Of a stretch of 63,512 nucleotides of DNA, positions 33,376-41,330 are shown piece after piece. This DNA is from Williamsia sp. (GTDB lineage Bacteria > Actinomycetota > Actinomycetes > Mycobacteriales > Mycobacteriaceae). The translations under genes and the position numbers were made by a program. Where the stretch lies: contig NZ_JAEMTF010000007.1 of the NCBI RefSeq assembly GCF_016462415.1, forward strand, positions 29,428 to 92,939. The letters run 5' to 3'. Position 1 is the stretch's first letter. Every line of letters begins with the position of its first letter. The notes under the pieces were generated by a model that saw nothing but the letters and a program-made list of their open reading frames with translations, had not been told where the DNA came from and made no database searches.

Positions 33376-34347
33376 ATGAAGGCGCAGATTCTCACCGAAG
33401 AGACCGGGCCCAGTGGGCTGACCCTGACCGATGTCGACGACCCCACGCCCGCGCAGGGGCAGGTCGCCGTGGACGTGAAGTCCTGCGGGGTGTGTTTCCC
33501 CGACCTGCTGATGAGTCAGGGCAAGTACCAACTGCGGTTGCCGACGCCGTTCACCCCCGGCACCGAGGTCGCCGGCGTCGTCACGTCGGCACCGGACGGA
33601 TCGGGCTACTCCGCCGGTGACCGGGTGCTGGTCATGTCGGTCGTCGGAGGTTTCGCCGAGAAGGTCGTCGCCGCACCCGAGCAGCTGCTGCCCATCCCCG
33701 ACGGACTGAGCTTCGACGAGGGCGCCGCGATGGGCATCAACTTCCAGACCGCGATCTTCGCGTTGAAGCTCCGCGCGAACCTGCGTGCGGGGGAGACGGT
33801 CGGTGTCCTCGGCAGTGCGGGCGGCGTCGGTGTCGCGACCATCGCGGTCGCGAAGGCGTTGGGGGCGCGGGTCATCGCGATCGTGCACCGCACCGGTGCC
33901 GACGACATGCTGCGGGAGGTCGGGGCCGACGAGGTCGTCGCCCTCACCGACGGCTGGGGCGACCGGATCAAGGAGCTCACCGACGGCCTCGGTGTCGACG
34001 TGCTGATCGACCCGGTCGGTGGCGAGGTGTTCGACGAGGCGCTGCGTCAGGTGGCGCCCGACGGTCGGTTCGTCGTCATCGGATTCGCCGCGGGCGGCAT
34101 CCCGACGGTGAAGCTCAATCGCGTACTGTTCCGCAACATCTCCGTGGTGGGGGCGGCCTGGGGTGAGTACATTCGGACGCATCCGGCGGTTCCCGGTGAG
34201 CTGCACACCGAGCTGACGGCGATGATCTCCGCGGGGATGCGTCCGCCGGTCAACGTCACCTATCCGCTCGCTGATCTGCCCCAGGCGCTGTCGGATCTGG
34301 AGAACGGCAAGATCCTGGGCAAGGCGGTCATCCACATCGCCGACTGA
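33376..34347 (+). CDS. NADPH:quinone oxidoreductase family protein (MDR)
   Basis: 323-aa zinc-independent medium-chain dehydrogenase/reductase. GroES-like domain with SCGVCFPDLLMSQGKYQ and FTPGTEVAGVV; Rossmann domain with GVLGSAGGVGVATIAVAKALGA; GVDVLIDPVGGEVFDEALR follows. It would use NADPH to reduce quinones or enone substrates in the cytoplasm. Leaderless start at 33376. Followed after 34 bases by a DUF2277 gene. Exact substrate unknown. Confidence 0.9.
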   Translation: MKAQILTEETGPSGLTLTDVDDPTPAQGQVAVDVKSCGVCFPDLLMSQGKYQLRLPTPFTPGTEVAGVVTSAPDGSGYSAGDRVLVMSVVGGFAEKVVAAPEQLLPIPDGLSFDEGAAMGINFQTAIFALKLRANLRAGETVGVLGSAGGVGVATIAVAKALGARVIAIVHRTGADDMLREVGADEVVALTDGWGDRIKELTDGLGVDVLIDPVGGEVFDEALRQVAPDGRFVVIGFAAGGIPTVKLNRVLFRNISVVGAAWGEYIRTHPAVPGELHTELTAMISAGMRPPVNVTYPLADLPQALSDLENGKILGKAVIHIAD

Positions 34348-34381
34348 CCACCGGTTCGGCGAACCACTGCGAGGAGACAAC

Positions 34382-34654
34382 ATGTGCCGCAACATCACCG
34401 AGCTGCGGGGCCTCGAGCCGCCGGCCACGTCGGTCGAGATCGAGGCCGCGTCGCGTCAGTACGTGCGCAAGGTCAGCGGTGTTGCGAAGACGTCGCCGGC
34501 CAACGTCGAGGCGTTCGAGGCCGCGGTCGCAGCCGTGACCGCGGCGACCACGACGTTGCTCGAGGCGCTGCCGCCGCGACGGCAGCCGCCGCGCACCGTC
34601 CCGCCCCTGCGCCGACCCGAGGTGCAGGCGCGGATCGCGGCGCGGGCGCGCTGA
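34382..34654 (+). CDS. DUF2277 family protein
   Basis: 90 aa opening MCRNITELRGLEPPAT, the hallmark of DUF2277, with the conserved QYVRKVSG segment and an alanine/arginine-rich C-terminus. GAGGAG ribosome site 7 bases upstream. The family is small, cytoplasmic and uncharacterised; the sequence suggests a short helical protein. Converges with the isochorismatase gene 6 bases downstream. Confidence 0.9.
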   Translation: MCRNITELRGLEPPATSVEIEAASRQYVRKVSGVAKTSPANVEAFEAAVAAVTAATTTLLEALPPRRQPPRTVPPLRRPEVQARIAARAR

Positions 34655-34660
34655 CGAGCC

Positions 34661-35224
34661 TCAGCCGACGAGATCGGCCGTTGCGACCACCGTCGCGAAC
34701 TCGCCGTGCAGATTCGTCGCGGTGATCCGTGCGAGCAGGTCTGCGTCGACCCGCTCCCCGTCGGGTGCATCGCGATCGAAGGTGTGCGTTGCATCGAGCG
34801 CGAAAGCCACGTCGTAGCCAAGGTTTCCACCGACCCGGGCGGTTGTCTCGCAGCAGTGATTGGTCGTGATCCCGCAGATGACGATCTGCTCGATGCCCTC
34901 GCCGGTGAGCCAGGCGTTCAGGTCGGGTGACCCGTGAAAGCTCGAGTTCACCGACTTGCGCACCAGCAGATCCGGGGAACCGGCGACCACGTCCTTGAAC
35001 GTGTTCCCCGGGTTCGACGGATGCAGCCCAGACGCCTTGTTGTCGGAGTCGTGTCGCACGAACACCAGCGGACGCCCACGTCGGCGCCACTCCTCGATCA
35101 ACACCCGCACGTTGGCCTCGCAGTCGGGGTTGTTGCGCCGTCCCCACCAGGCCTCGTCGTCGAACGCCTCCTGGACGTCGATCACGATCAGCGCGGCGCG
35201 GTCACCGAGTATCCATCGATTCAC
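34661..35224 (-). CDS. isochorismatase-family cysteine hydrolase
   Basis: 187 aa. The catalytic triad is visible: Asp in ALIVIDVQEAF, Lys in LLVRKSVNSSF, Cys in ICGITTNHCCETTAR, with the usual cis-peptide region before the Cys. Family members hydrolyse isochorismate, nicotinamide or N-carbamoyl compounds; this sequence does not decide. GTG start at 35224 is 7 nt after TAGCAT, whose TAG is also the stop codon of the upstream P450 gene. Confidence 0.88.
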   Translation of the reverse strand: MNRWILGDRAALIVIDVQEAFDDEAWWGRRNNPDCEANVRVLIEEWRRRGRPLVFVRHDSDNKASGLHPSNPGNTFKDVVAGSPDLLVRKSVNSSFHGSPDLNAWLTGEGIEQIVICGITTNHCCETTARVGGNLGYDVAFALDATHTFDRDAPDGERVDADLLARITATNLHGEFATVVATADLVG

Positions 35225-35231
35225 CGCGCCG

Positions 35232-35237
35232 ATGCTA
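35232..35237 (-). promoter_or_regulatory. leaderless -10 box of the isochorismatase gene
   Basis: TAGCAT on the minus strand, 7 nt before GTG 35224. Its first three bases are the TAG stop codon of the P450 gene, so stop codon and promoter share sequence. Confidence 0.5.
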
Positions 35238-36482
35238 TCGGCCGTAGCTGACCTGCAGTCCTTTGACGCCGTTGATCCAGCCGGACCGCAGGCGTGTCGG
35301 ATCAGCCAGCTTGGTGATGTCCGGCGCGAGGTCGGCGATGGCGTTGAACATGATGTCGACCTCCATGCGGGCCAGGTTCGCACCGACGCAGTAGTGCGCG
35401 CCACTACCGCCGAACGCCAGGTGCGGGTTGGGGTTCCGGGTGATGTCGAAGGTCCTCGGGTTCTCGAACACCTCGTCGTCGAAATTGGCGGAGCTGTAGA
35501 ACATCCCGACCCGTTCACCCGCGCGGATGGTGACGTCACCGAGCGCCACGTCGTTGATCGCGGTGCGCTGGAAACAGTGCACGGGAGTGGCCCAGCGGAT
35601 GACCTCGTCTGCGGCGGTCGAGGGCCGCATCCGTTTGAACAGCTCCCACTGATCGGGGTGGTCGAGAAATGCGTTCATACCGTGGGTGATCGCGTTGCGT
35701 GTGGTCTCGTTGCCGGCCACGGCGATGAGGATGACGAAGAAGCCGAACTCGGCCTCGTCGAGGGCCTCGCCGTCGACATCGGCGTTCACCAGGGTGGTGA
35801 TGATGTCCTCGGCCGGGTTGTTCCGACGATCCTCGGCCATCGAGTACGCGTACCCGAGCAGCGCGGCATTGGCCTCCGCGGCGTCGATGTCGCCGTAGTC
35901 GGGGTCGTCGGTGTTCATCACCGCATTGGTCCACGTGAACAACTTCTCCCGGTCCGCGGCGGGCACCCCGATGAGGTCTGCGATCGCGGAGAGGGGCAGA
36001 TCCACCGCGACATCGTCGACGAAGTTGCCGGGCCCCTTGGTTGTTGCGGCGGTGACGATCTCGCGGGCGCGGGCGTCGAGGACCTCGTGCAGGGCGTTGA
36101 CCGCCCTCGGGGTGAACAGCCGCGACACCACCTTGCGCATGCGGGTGTGTTCCGGCGGATCGTGGTTGATCAGCATGGCCTTGGTGTACTCGAGCAGTTC
36201 CGGGGTCATCATGTCGGGCAGACGCATCACCGCACCCTGGGTGTTGCTCGACCAATCCGTCGAGTTCTTCGAGATGGCCCGGATGTCCTCGTGTCGGGTG
36301 GCCACCCAGTAACCGTTGTCGCGGAACGGGCCGACCTCGGGATCCTGGTCGATCCAGAAGATGCGCTTGGTCTCGCGCATCTGGGTGAACTCGTGGTGCG
36401 GCATGCCGTTCTCGAGCAGCGCGGGATCGGTTAGATCCCAGCCGGCACCGAACGGACAGCGCGTGGGCAGTTCGGTTGTCAT
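35235..36482 (-). CDS. cytochrome P450, CYP125-like (steroid C26-type monooxygenase)
   Basis: 415 aa. Oxygen-binding helix AVAGNETTRNAIT, ExxR region ADEVIRW, heme loop FGGSGAHYCVGANLAR with the axial Cys. WELFKRMRPSTAADEVIRWATPVHCFQRTA, FYSSANFDDEVF and RLRSGWINGVKGLQV follow M. tuberculosis CYP125 closely as I recall it. CYP125 oxidises the cholesterol side chain at C26. Here it is last in a leftward operon with a hotdog thioesterase, AhpD-like protein and dehydrogenases. A ferredoxin is encoded only in the divergent arm. A close but distinct subfamily cannot be excluded. Confidence 0.88.
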   Translation of the reverse strand: MTTELPTRCPFGAGWDLTDPALLENGMPHHEFTQMRETKRIFWIDQDPEVGPFRDNGYWVATRHEDIRAISKNSTDWSSNTQGAVMRLPDMMTPELLEYTKAMLINHDPPEHTRMRKVVSRLFTPRAVNALHEVLDARAREIVTAATTKGPGNFVDDVAVDLPLSAIADLIGVPAADREKLFTWTNAVMNTDDPDYGDIDAAEANAALLGYAYSMAEDRRNNPAEDIITTLVNADVDGEALDEAEFGFFVILIAVAGNETTRNAITHGMNAFLDHPDQWELFKRMRPSTAADEVIRWATPVHCFQRTAINDVALGDVTIRAGERVGMFYSSANFDDEVFENPRTFDITRNPNPHLAFGGSGAHYCVGANLARMEVDIMFNAIADLAPDITKLADPTRLRSGWINGVKGLQVSYGR

Positions 36483-37117
36483 CGGGTTCCTTCCCGGTCG
36501 TCTGGTCGCTCGTCCACGATCTTTCGGGGCACGATGAAGATGCCTTCCGCGGTCACGGTGATGCCGTCGGCGTCCGACAGCGACCCCCGCACAGTCAGCT
36601 TCCTACCTGCGGTCGCGACCACCTCGGCCTCGAGGTGCACCGTTCCGAGCGGTGTGGCGCGTTGGTAACGGAGCGTGAGCGTTCCGGTCATGGCGCTCGC
36701 GGCCTCGCCCAGGATGTGGTCGAGCAGCAGCGCGCAGATGCCGCCGTGGACGAGTCCGGGTGGACCCTCGTAGGCCGCACCCAGGACGACGTCGGCGACG
36801 CGTCGTCCATCCCCGTCGCGCGTCACCACCATCGGGGGAGCGATGGCGTTGCGGATCCCGATGGCCGGGTTGCCCCAGGGCATCCCGGTGCCGTCGGCCG
36901 TGTAGCGCACGCCGTGCGGGCCGTCGCTCTGCGCCGATCGCAGCATCGCGGTCGCGCCCTCGATCAGCTCGCCGGCCGCGCGGATGGTGTCGGGATCGAC
37001 CTCGGTGCGGATGGTGGCGTCGAGAAGACCGCGCACCGAGTTGGTCAGCGGAGTGTAGACACCCGTGCGCCGGGCGACCTCCTCGGACGTGATGTCCTCG
37101 AAGACGAACTGCCTCAA
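36479..37117 (-). CDS. PaaI-type hotdog thioesterase
   Basis: 212 aa. The hotdog signature GLVHGGICALLLDHILGEAAS is near residues 120-140; TLRYQRATPLGTVHLEAEVV completes the core. Such enzymes hydrolyse acyl-CoA thioesters. The N-terminal 90 residues are longer than in minimal PaaI. TTG start at 37117 overlaps the upstream stop (TTGA) and its stop overlaps the P450 start (ATGA), so translation is tightly coupled in the operon. Likely releases or proofreads a CoA intermediate of the pathway. Confidence 0.83.
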   Translation of the reverse strand: MRQFVFEDITSEEVARRTGVYTPLTNSVRGLLDATIRTEVDPDTIRAAGELIEGATAMLRSAQSDGPHGVRYTADGTGMPWGNPAIGIRNAIAPPMVVTRDGDGRRVADVVLGAAYEGPPGLVHGGICALLLDHILGEAASAMTGTLTLRYQRATPLGTVHLEAEVVATAGRKLTVRGSLSDADGITVTAEGIFIVPRKIVDERPDDREGTR

Positions 37118-37497
37118 CGATTCTTCTCGACGTTGCCGATGACCTTGCCGAAGGTGAAGTTGAGCTTCGTTCCGAGCGGCCACCCGATGTAGTAGCAGAG
37201 GAACAACGCGATCTCGCGGAGCTGATCGGGTGTCAGCTCGCCGTTGCCCAGCGCGGCGCCGGCCTGGATCTCGGCGACGTCGTCGAGGCCGGAGGCGGCG
37301 AGCGCACCGAGCAACAGCAGGCGCCGGTCGCGCACGGTGAGTCCCTCCCGGGTCCACACCTCGCCGAACAGGTGGTCGGCGGTGTGGGCGAAATAGTCCC
37401 CGGGCCCGTCGGACAGGTCAAAGCCGTACACCTCGGCCATCTTGGCCAGGCCCTTACGGCGTTGTTCGGACTGGGGCTGTTCGTTCGACGCGGTCAT
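37114..37497 (-). CDS. carboxymuconolactone decarboxylase/AhpD-like protein
   Basis: 127 aa, all-helical CMD fold. GEVWTREGLTVRDRRLLLLGALAASG and TPDQLREIALFLCYYIGWP are the family core. The AhpD CXXC redox motif is absent (only one Cys, in LFLCYY), so peroxidase partner activity is unlikely. It matches the position of Rv0771 in the M. tuberculosis cyp51 region. Overlaps neighbouring genes by 4 bases on both sides. Confidence 0.87.
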   Translation of the reverse strand: MTASNEQPQSEQRRKGLAKMAEVYGFDLSDGPGDYFAHTADHLFGEVWTREGLTVRDRRLLLLGALAASGLDDVAEIQAGAALGNGELTPDQLREIALFLCYYIGWPLGTKLNFTFGKVIGNVEKNR

Positions 37498-38399
37498 CGG
37501 GTGACTCCGTTCTGGTGGTGGGACGCGATCTCGCCCGGGCCGACGCCGAGTCCGTCACCGAGTCGTTCGAGCGCGATGCGCCCCAGGGGGAGGTCGACAT
37601 CGAGTTCGTCGGCGAGATCCAGTGCCAGTGCGACGTCCTTCTCGCCCAGCCCGCGCACGTGGGTGAACACCGAGTGCCAGAAGTCGTTGGGAGCGATCGG
37701 TGCGGTGGTGTCGCGCAGCATGATCGCGCCGGCACCGCCGGTGATCGCGTCGGTGTGGCGCACCACCTTGCCGAGCTTGACGATGTCGATGCCCGCGGCC
37801 TCGGCCAGGCGGGCGGCCTCGGTGGTCGCGGTGAACGAGATGAAGTGGAGAAGGTTGCGCGCCAGCTTCATCCGGGTGCCCGCGCCGACCTCACCGGCGT
37901 GGATCGTCATGTCCGACGCGAGTGCGAACACCGGCTTGACCGTCTCATAGGCGGCACGGGGACCACCGACCATGATGGCCAGTCGGCCCTGTTCGGCGCC
38001 GGGGGCGCCACCGGAGACGGGGGCGTCGACGAGGTCGACACCGTGCACGGCGCAGACCTCTGCGAGGTCGATCGCCGTGGCCGGCGCGATCGTGGAGTGC
38101 ACGGCGATCACGGTGCCGGCCGTGGCGGTCTCGAGGATTCCGCCGGGCCCGGTGATCACCGACCGCACCTGCTCGTCGTTGAGGACGGTGATCGAGATGA
38201 CGCGTGCGGTCGCTGCGACCTCGGCGGCCGTCGCCACGGCGGTCGCGCCCGCGGCGACCACCTTCTCGGTCGCCTCGGGGCGGGCATCGCACACCACGAG
38301 ACCGCCCGGCCAGGCGACGAATCGCTGGGCGATGGGCGCACCCATGTTGCCCAGGCCGATGAACCCGATGGGGAAGGTGTCGGTGCTCTCAGTGGTCAT
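37494..38399 (-). CDS. NAD(P)-dependent 3-hydroxyisobutyrate dehydrogenase-family oxidoreductase
   Basis: 301 aa beta-hydroxyacid dehydrogenase: GFIGLGNMGAPIAQRF, DAPVSGGAPGAEQGRLAIM and the catalytic-Lys helix GTRMKLARNLLHF. Paralogous to mmsB at 4818 but clearly divergent, so a different hydroxyacid is expected. Corresponds by position to Rv0770. ATG at 38399 overlaps the preceding SDR stop (ATGA). Part of the six-gene leftward arm. Confidence 0.9.
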   Translation of the reverse strand: MTTESTDTFPIGFIGLGNMGAPIAQRFVAWPGGLVVCDARPEATEKVVAAGATAVATAAEVAATARVISITVLNDEQVRSVITGPGGILETATAGTVIAVHSTIAPATAIDLAEVCAVHGVDLVDAPVSGGAPGAEQGRLAIMVGGPRAAYETVKPVFALASDMTIHAGEVGAGTRMKLARNLLHFISFTATTEAARLAEAAGIDIVKLGKVVRHTDAITGGAGAIMLRDTTAPIAPNDFWHSVFTHVRGLGEKDVALALDLADELDVDLPLGRIALERLGDGLGVGPGEIASHHQNGVTR

Positions 38400-39124
38400 G
38401 ACCGGATGATCTGTCCGCCATCGACGTTGAAGATCTGCCCGGTGATCCAGGAGGCCTCGTCGGAGAGCAGGAACAGGCACGTGCCCTCGAGATCCTTCGG
38501 GGTGCCCATCCGCGAGAGCGGGAGCTTCTTGACGATGTCGGCGACCATCTTGCCCGGCGTGGTGGAGCGGGTGGCCTCGGTGTCGATGGGGCCGGGCGCG
38601 ATGGCGTTGACGCGGATGCCGGAACCGCCGAGCTCGGTCGCGAGCTGCTGGGTGAGACCGTTGATCCCCACCTTCGCCAGTCCGTAGAAGCCGCTGTAGA
38701 GCCATGCCGCGGTGGAGGACTGGTTGACGATGGCACTGCCCGGCTTCATGTGGCCGTAGACCGCGCGGGTCACGTTGAGTGCCCCGTCGAGGTTCACGCT
38801 CATGAACTTCTTGTAGTAGTCCCACGGCACGGTGATGAGGAAGTCGAGTTGCATGCCGCCGTAGATGGCGGCGTTGTTGATCAGGAAATCGATCTGGCCG
38901 TACTCGTCGAGGGTGGCCTGCGCCAGTGCCTTCGCCGATGCCTCGTCGGCGACGTCGGTGTGGACGTAGAGCCCACCGATGTCGGCGGCGACCTTCTCGC
39001 CCGCCTCGTCGGAGAGATCGGCGATGACGACGTTGGCGCCCTCGGCGGCCAATGCGCGTGCGTAGCCCTCACCGATGCCGCCCGCGGCTCCGGTGACGAT
39101 GGCGGTCTTTCCTTCGAACCTCAT
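38396..39124 (-). CDS. short-chain dehydrogenase/reductase (Rv0769-like)
   Basis: 242-aa classical SDR: TGAAGGIGEGYARA cofactor loop, NNAAIYGG, catalytic Ser in NQSSTAAW and YGLAKVG carrying the Tyr/Lys pair, then IAPGPIDTEAT. Oxidises or reduces an alcohol/ketone with NAD(P). AGAAGAG ribosome site before the ATG. Second gene of the leftward arm, 42 bases after the aldehyde dehydrogenase. Confidence 0.92.
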   Translation of the reverse strand: MRFEGKTAIVTGAAGGIGEGYARALAAEGANVVIADLSDEAGEKVAADIGGLYVHTDVADEASAKALAQATLDEYGQIDFLINNAAIYGGMQLDFLITVPWDYYKKFMSVNLDGALNVTRAVYGHMKPGSAIVNQSSTAAWLYSGFYGLAKVGINGLTQQLATELGGSGIRVNAIAPGPIDTEATRSTTPGKMVADIVKKLPLSRMGTPKDLEGTCLFLLSDEASWITGQIFNVDGGQIIRS

Positions 39125-39166
39125 GAATTGCTCTTCTCTGCAGGGGTGTTCGTGGGAGTGGGAGGG

Positions 39167-40657
39167 TCAGGCCGGCGTGGCGACGGCCTTGGTCTCGAGG
39201 TATTCCTCGAAGCCGAGCGCGCCCATCTCACGTCCGATACCGGACTGCTTGTAACCGCCGAAGGGGACGTCTGCCCCGTACCAGATACCGCCGTTGACGC
39301 TCATGGTCCCGGTGCGGACGCCGTCCACGACGTGGGCAATCCGGTCGGGGTCGGTGCCCCACACCGCACCGGACAAGCCGTAGGGGGAGTCGTTGGCGAT
39401 GCGGATCGCGTCGTCGTCGCCGTCGTGCGGGATGATCACGAGCACGGGTCCGAAGATCTCCTCCTGCGCCGCGCGCGCGGAGTTGTCGAGACCGGAGATG
39501 AGGGTGGGTTCGACGAAGAAGCCCTTCGGATGCTTCGCCGGTCGGCCACCACCGATCTCGATGGTCCCGCCCTCCTCCTCGGCGAGCGCGATGTAGGACT
39601 CCACCCGATCGCGCTGCACCGCTGAGATGACCGGGCCGCAGATGGTGCCCGGGTCGGTCGGGTCGCCGGCCTCGAGGCCGGCCATGGACTTCCGGGTGTA
39701 GCGGATGGCGTCGTCGTACCGCTCGCGGGGGACCAACAGCCGGGTGGTGATGGCGCAGCCCTGACCGGCGTGGGTGACGACACTGAACCCGGCCATCGAG
39801 CAGGCTGCCTTCAGGTCGGCGTCGTCGAGGACGATGAACGCCGACTTGCCTCCGAGCTCGAGGAAGACCTTCTTGAGACTGTCCGCGGCGGCGGTCATCA
39901 CGGCCTTGCCGGTGGCAGTGGAACCGGTGAACGAGACGATGTCGACGCGGGGATCGGTCGACAGCTGGGCGCCGACGGAGTGGTCGCTGGAGGTGACGAT
40001 GTTGATCACCCCGGCGGGGATGTCGGTCTCGGTGGCGATGACCGTGCCGACCAGGGCCGCACACCAGGGGGTGTCGGGGGCGGGCTTGAGCACGACGGTG
40101 CAGCCGGCCGCCAGCGCGGGTCCGATCTTCGCGAAGTTGATCTGGTGCGGGAAGTTCCACGGGGTGATCGCGCCGACGACCCCGACGGCCTCGCGTTTGA
40201 TGATCCGCTGGTTGGGGATGCCCATGGGTTCGGCGCGACCGAGGTCGGTCACCCACGCGAAGCTCTCGGCGAGATCGGCGCAGTACCCGAGGTCGGCGAT
40301 CGGGCCCTCCAGTTGCGGCCCCGTGGTGAGGAAGGCGGGCGCCCCGACCTCGGCGATGGTGATCTCGCGCAGCTCCTCGATGTGGCCCTGCAACGCATCT
40401 CGGAGCTGACGCAGGCACCGAGCGCGGAACGCGTGGTCGCGTGACCACGAGGTGGTGTCGAAAGCCGTTCGCGCGGCGGCGATGGCAGCGTCCATGTCGG
40501 CGGCCGTGCCGTCGGCGGCGAGGCCGATGACCTCCTCGGTCGCCGGGTTGACGATCTCGAAGGTGCCACCGGATCCGGGCCGCAGCTCCCCGTCGATCAG
40601 GAGGTCCGAACTCACCGCCGGATGGAGCTTCCGTACCTCGACCTCGGGCTGGACCAT
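39167..40657 (-). CDS. aldehyde dehydrogenase (Rv0768-like)
   Basis: 496-aa NAD(P)-dependent aldehyde dehydrogenase. Cofactor region ITPWNFPHQINFAKIGPALAAG, catalytic Glu in LELGGKSAF and catalytic Cys in AGQGCAITTR, with FGGYKQSGIGREMG at the C-terminus. In M. tuberculosis the corresponding gene (aldA, Rv0768) also faces away from a TetR gene and cyp123/cyp51. It would oxidise an aldehyde produced by a P450 or SDR of the cluster. AGGAG site 8 nt before the ATG. Confidence 0.92.
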   Translation of the reverse strand: MVQPEVEVRKLHPAVSSDLLIDGELRPGSGGTFEIVNPATEEVIGLAADGTAADMDAAIAAARTAFDTTSWSRDHAFRARCLRQLRDALQGHIEELREITIAEVGAPAFLTTGPQLEGPIADLGYCADLAESFAWVTDLGRAEPMGIPNQRIIKREAVGVVGAITPWNFPHQINFAKIGPALAAGCTVVLKPAPDTPWCAALVGTVIATETDIPAGVINIVTSSDHSVGAQLSTDPRVDIVSFTGSTATGKAVMTAAADSLKKVFLELGGKSAFIVLDDADLKAACSMAGFSVVTHAGQGCAITTRLLVPRERYDDAIRYTRKSMAGLEAGDPTDPGTICGPVISAVQRDRVESYIALAEEEGGTIEIGGGRPAKHPKGFFVEPTLISGLDNSARAAQEEIFGPVLVIIPHDGDDDAIRIANDSPYGLSGAVWGTDPDRIAHVVDGVRTGTMSVNGGIWYGADVPFGGYKQSGIGREMGALGFEEYLETKAVATPA

Positions 40658-40671
40658 GAATCGAACTCCTA

Positions 40672-40690
40672 TCTGGACACGTGTCTGGAC
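40672..40690. promoter_or_regulatory. candidate TetR operator between aldehyde dehydrogenase and TetR genes
   Basis: TCTGGACACGTGTCTGGAC: a perfect 10-bp palindrome GACACGTGTC (40676-40685) inside two direct TCTGGAC copies (40672-40678, 40684-40690). It is centred in the 64-bp divergent promoter, where it could repress both arms. I did not find the KstR consensus here. Confidence 0.55.
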
Positions 40691-40708
40691 TCGCGTTCAA
40701 AGCTAATG

Positions 40709-40714
40709 TAACGT
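40709..40714 (+). promoter_or_regulatory. leaderless -10 box of the cluster TetR gene
   Basis: TAACGT ends 7 nt before the ATG at 40722; supports that start over a GTG three codons upstream. Confidence 0.45.
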
Positions 40715-40721
40715 GACCGTC

Positions 40722-41330
40722 ATGTCCACCCCCGCATTCGGTGAATCCGGCCCCACGTTCCACGAGTCCACGCGTCGGCGGCTGACGAATCAGCAGGCCG
40801 AGACCGTCGCCAAGCTCACCGAGGCGGCGCGGGAGGTGTTGGGCGAGGACGGTTTCGAGGGGATGACGATCCGCTCGGTCGCCAAACGTGCCGGCGTGGC
40901 GCCTGCGACCGCGTACACCTACTTCAGCTCGAAGAACCACATCGTGGCCGAGCTGTTCTGGCGCATGCTGGTCAACTCGGTGCCCGAGCCGGACCCGTCG
41001 TCGCCACCCGCGGCGCGTGCCGCCGACGTGCTGCGCCACGTCGCGCTCGTGGTCGCCGGAGAGGACCAGCTCGCCGGCGCGGTGACGGTTGCCCTGCTCG
41101 GCACCGACCCCGACGTCGAGCACCTGCGCCTGCGGGTCGGCGGCTTCATCCGGGAGCGACTGGCGACCGCGCTCGGCGTGCCGATGGACTCCGATGACCG
41201 TCGCATCGAGATGCTCGAGATGCTGTACTCCGGCGCGTTGGTGCGCGCGGGTATGGGCTACGGCTCCTACTCCGACATGGCCGACCGGCTGGGTGACGCC
41301 GCCAAGCTCCTGCTGGAGGATCTCTCGTGA
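40722..41330 (+). CDS. TetR family regulator of the cyp51/cyp123 cluster (Rv0767c-like)
   Basis: 202 aa. HTH in residues about 25-72 (ETVAKLTEAAREVLGEDGFEGMTIRSVAKRAGVAPATAYTYFSSKNHIVAEL) with a C-terminal ligand-binding domain. First gene of the rightward arm; the CYP123 gene starts within its stop (GTGA), so it is autoregulated with the pathway. Position equals Rv0767c in M. tuberculosis. The palindrome at 40672-40690 is the probable binding site. Ligand unknown, likely a pathway CoA ester or sterol-like compound. Confidence 0.9.
   Translation: MSTPAFGESGPTFHESTRRRLTNQQAETVAKLTEAAREVLGEDGFEGMTIRSVAKRAGVAPATAYTYFSSKNHIVAELFWRMLVNSVPEPDPSSPPAARAADVLRHVALVVAGEDQLAGAVTVALLGTDPDVEHLRLRVGGFIRERLATALGVPMDSDDRRIEMLEMLYSGALVRAGMGYGSYSDMADRLGDAAKLLLEDLS

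Noticed and set aside
40658-40721. KstR (cholesterol regulator) binding site
   Set aside because: The sequence does not fit TNNAACNNGTTNNA; the palindrome GACACGTGTC is different, so the local TetR is the better candidate.
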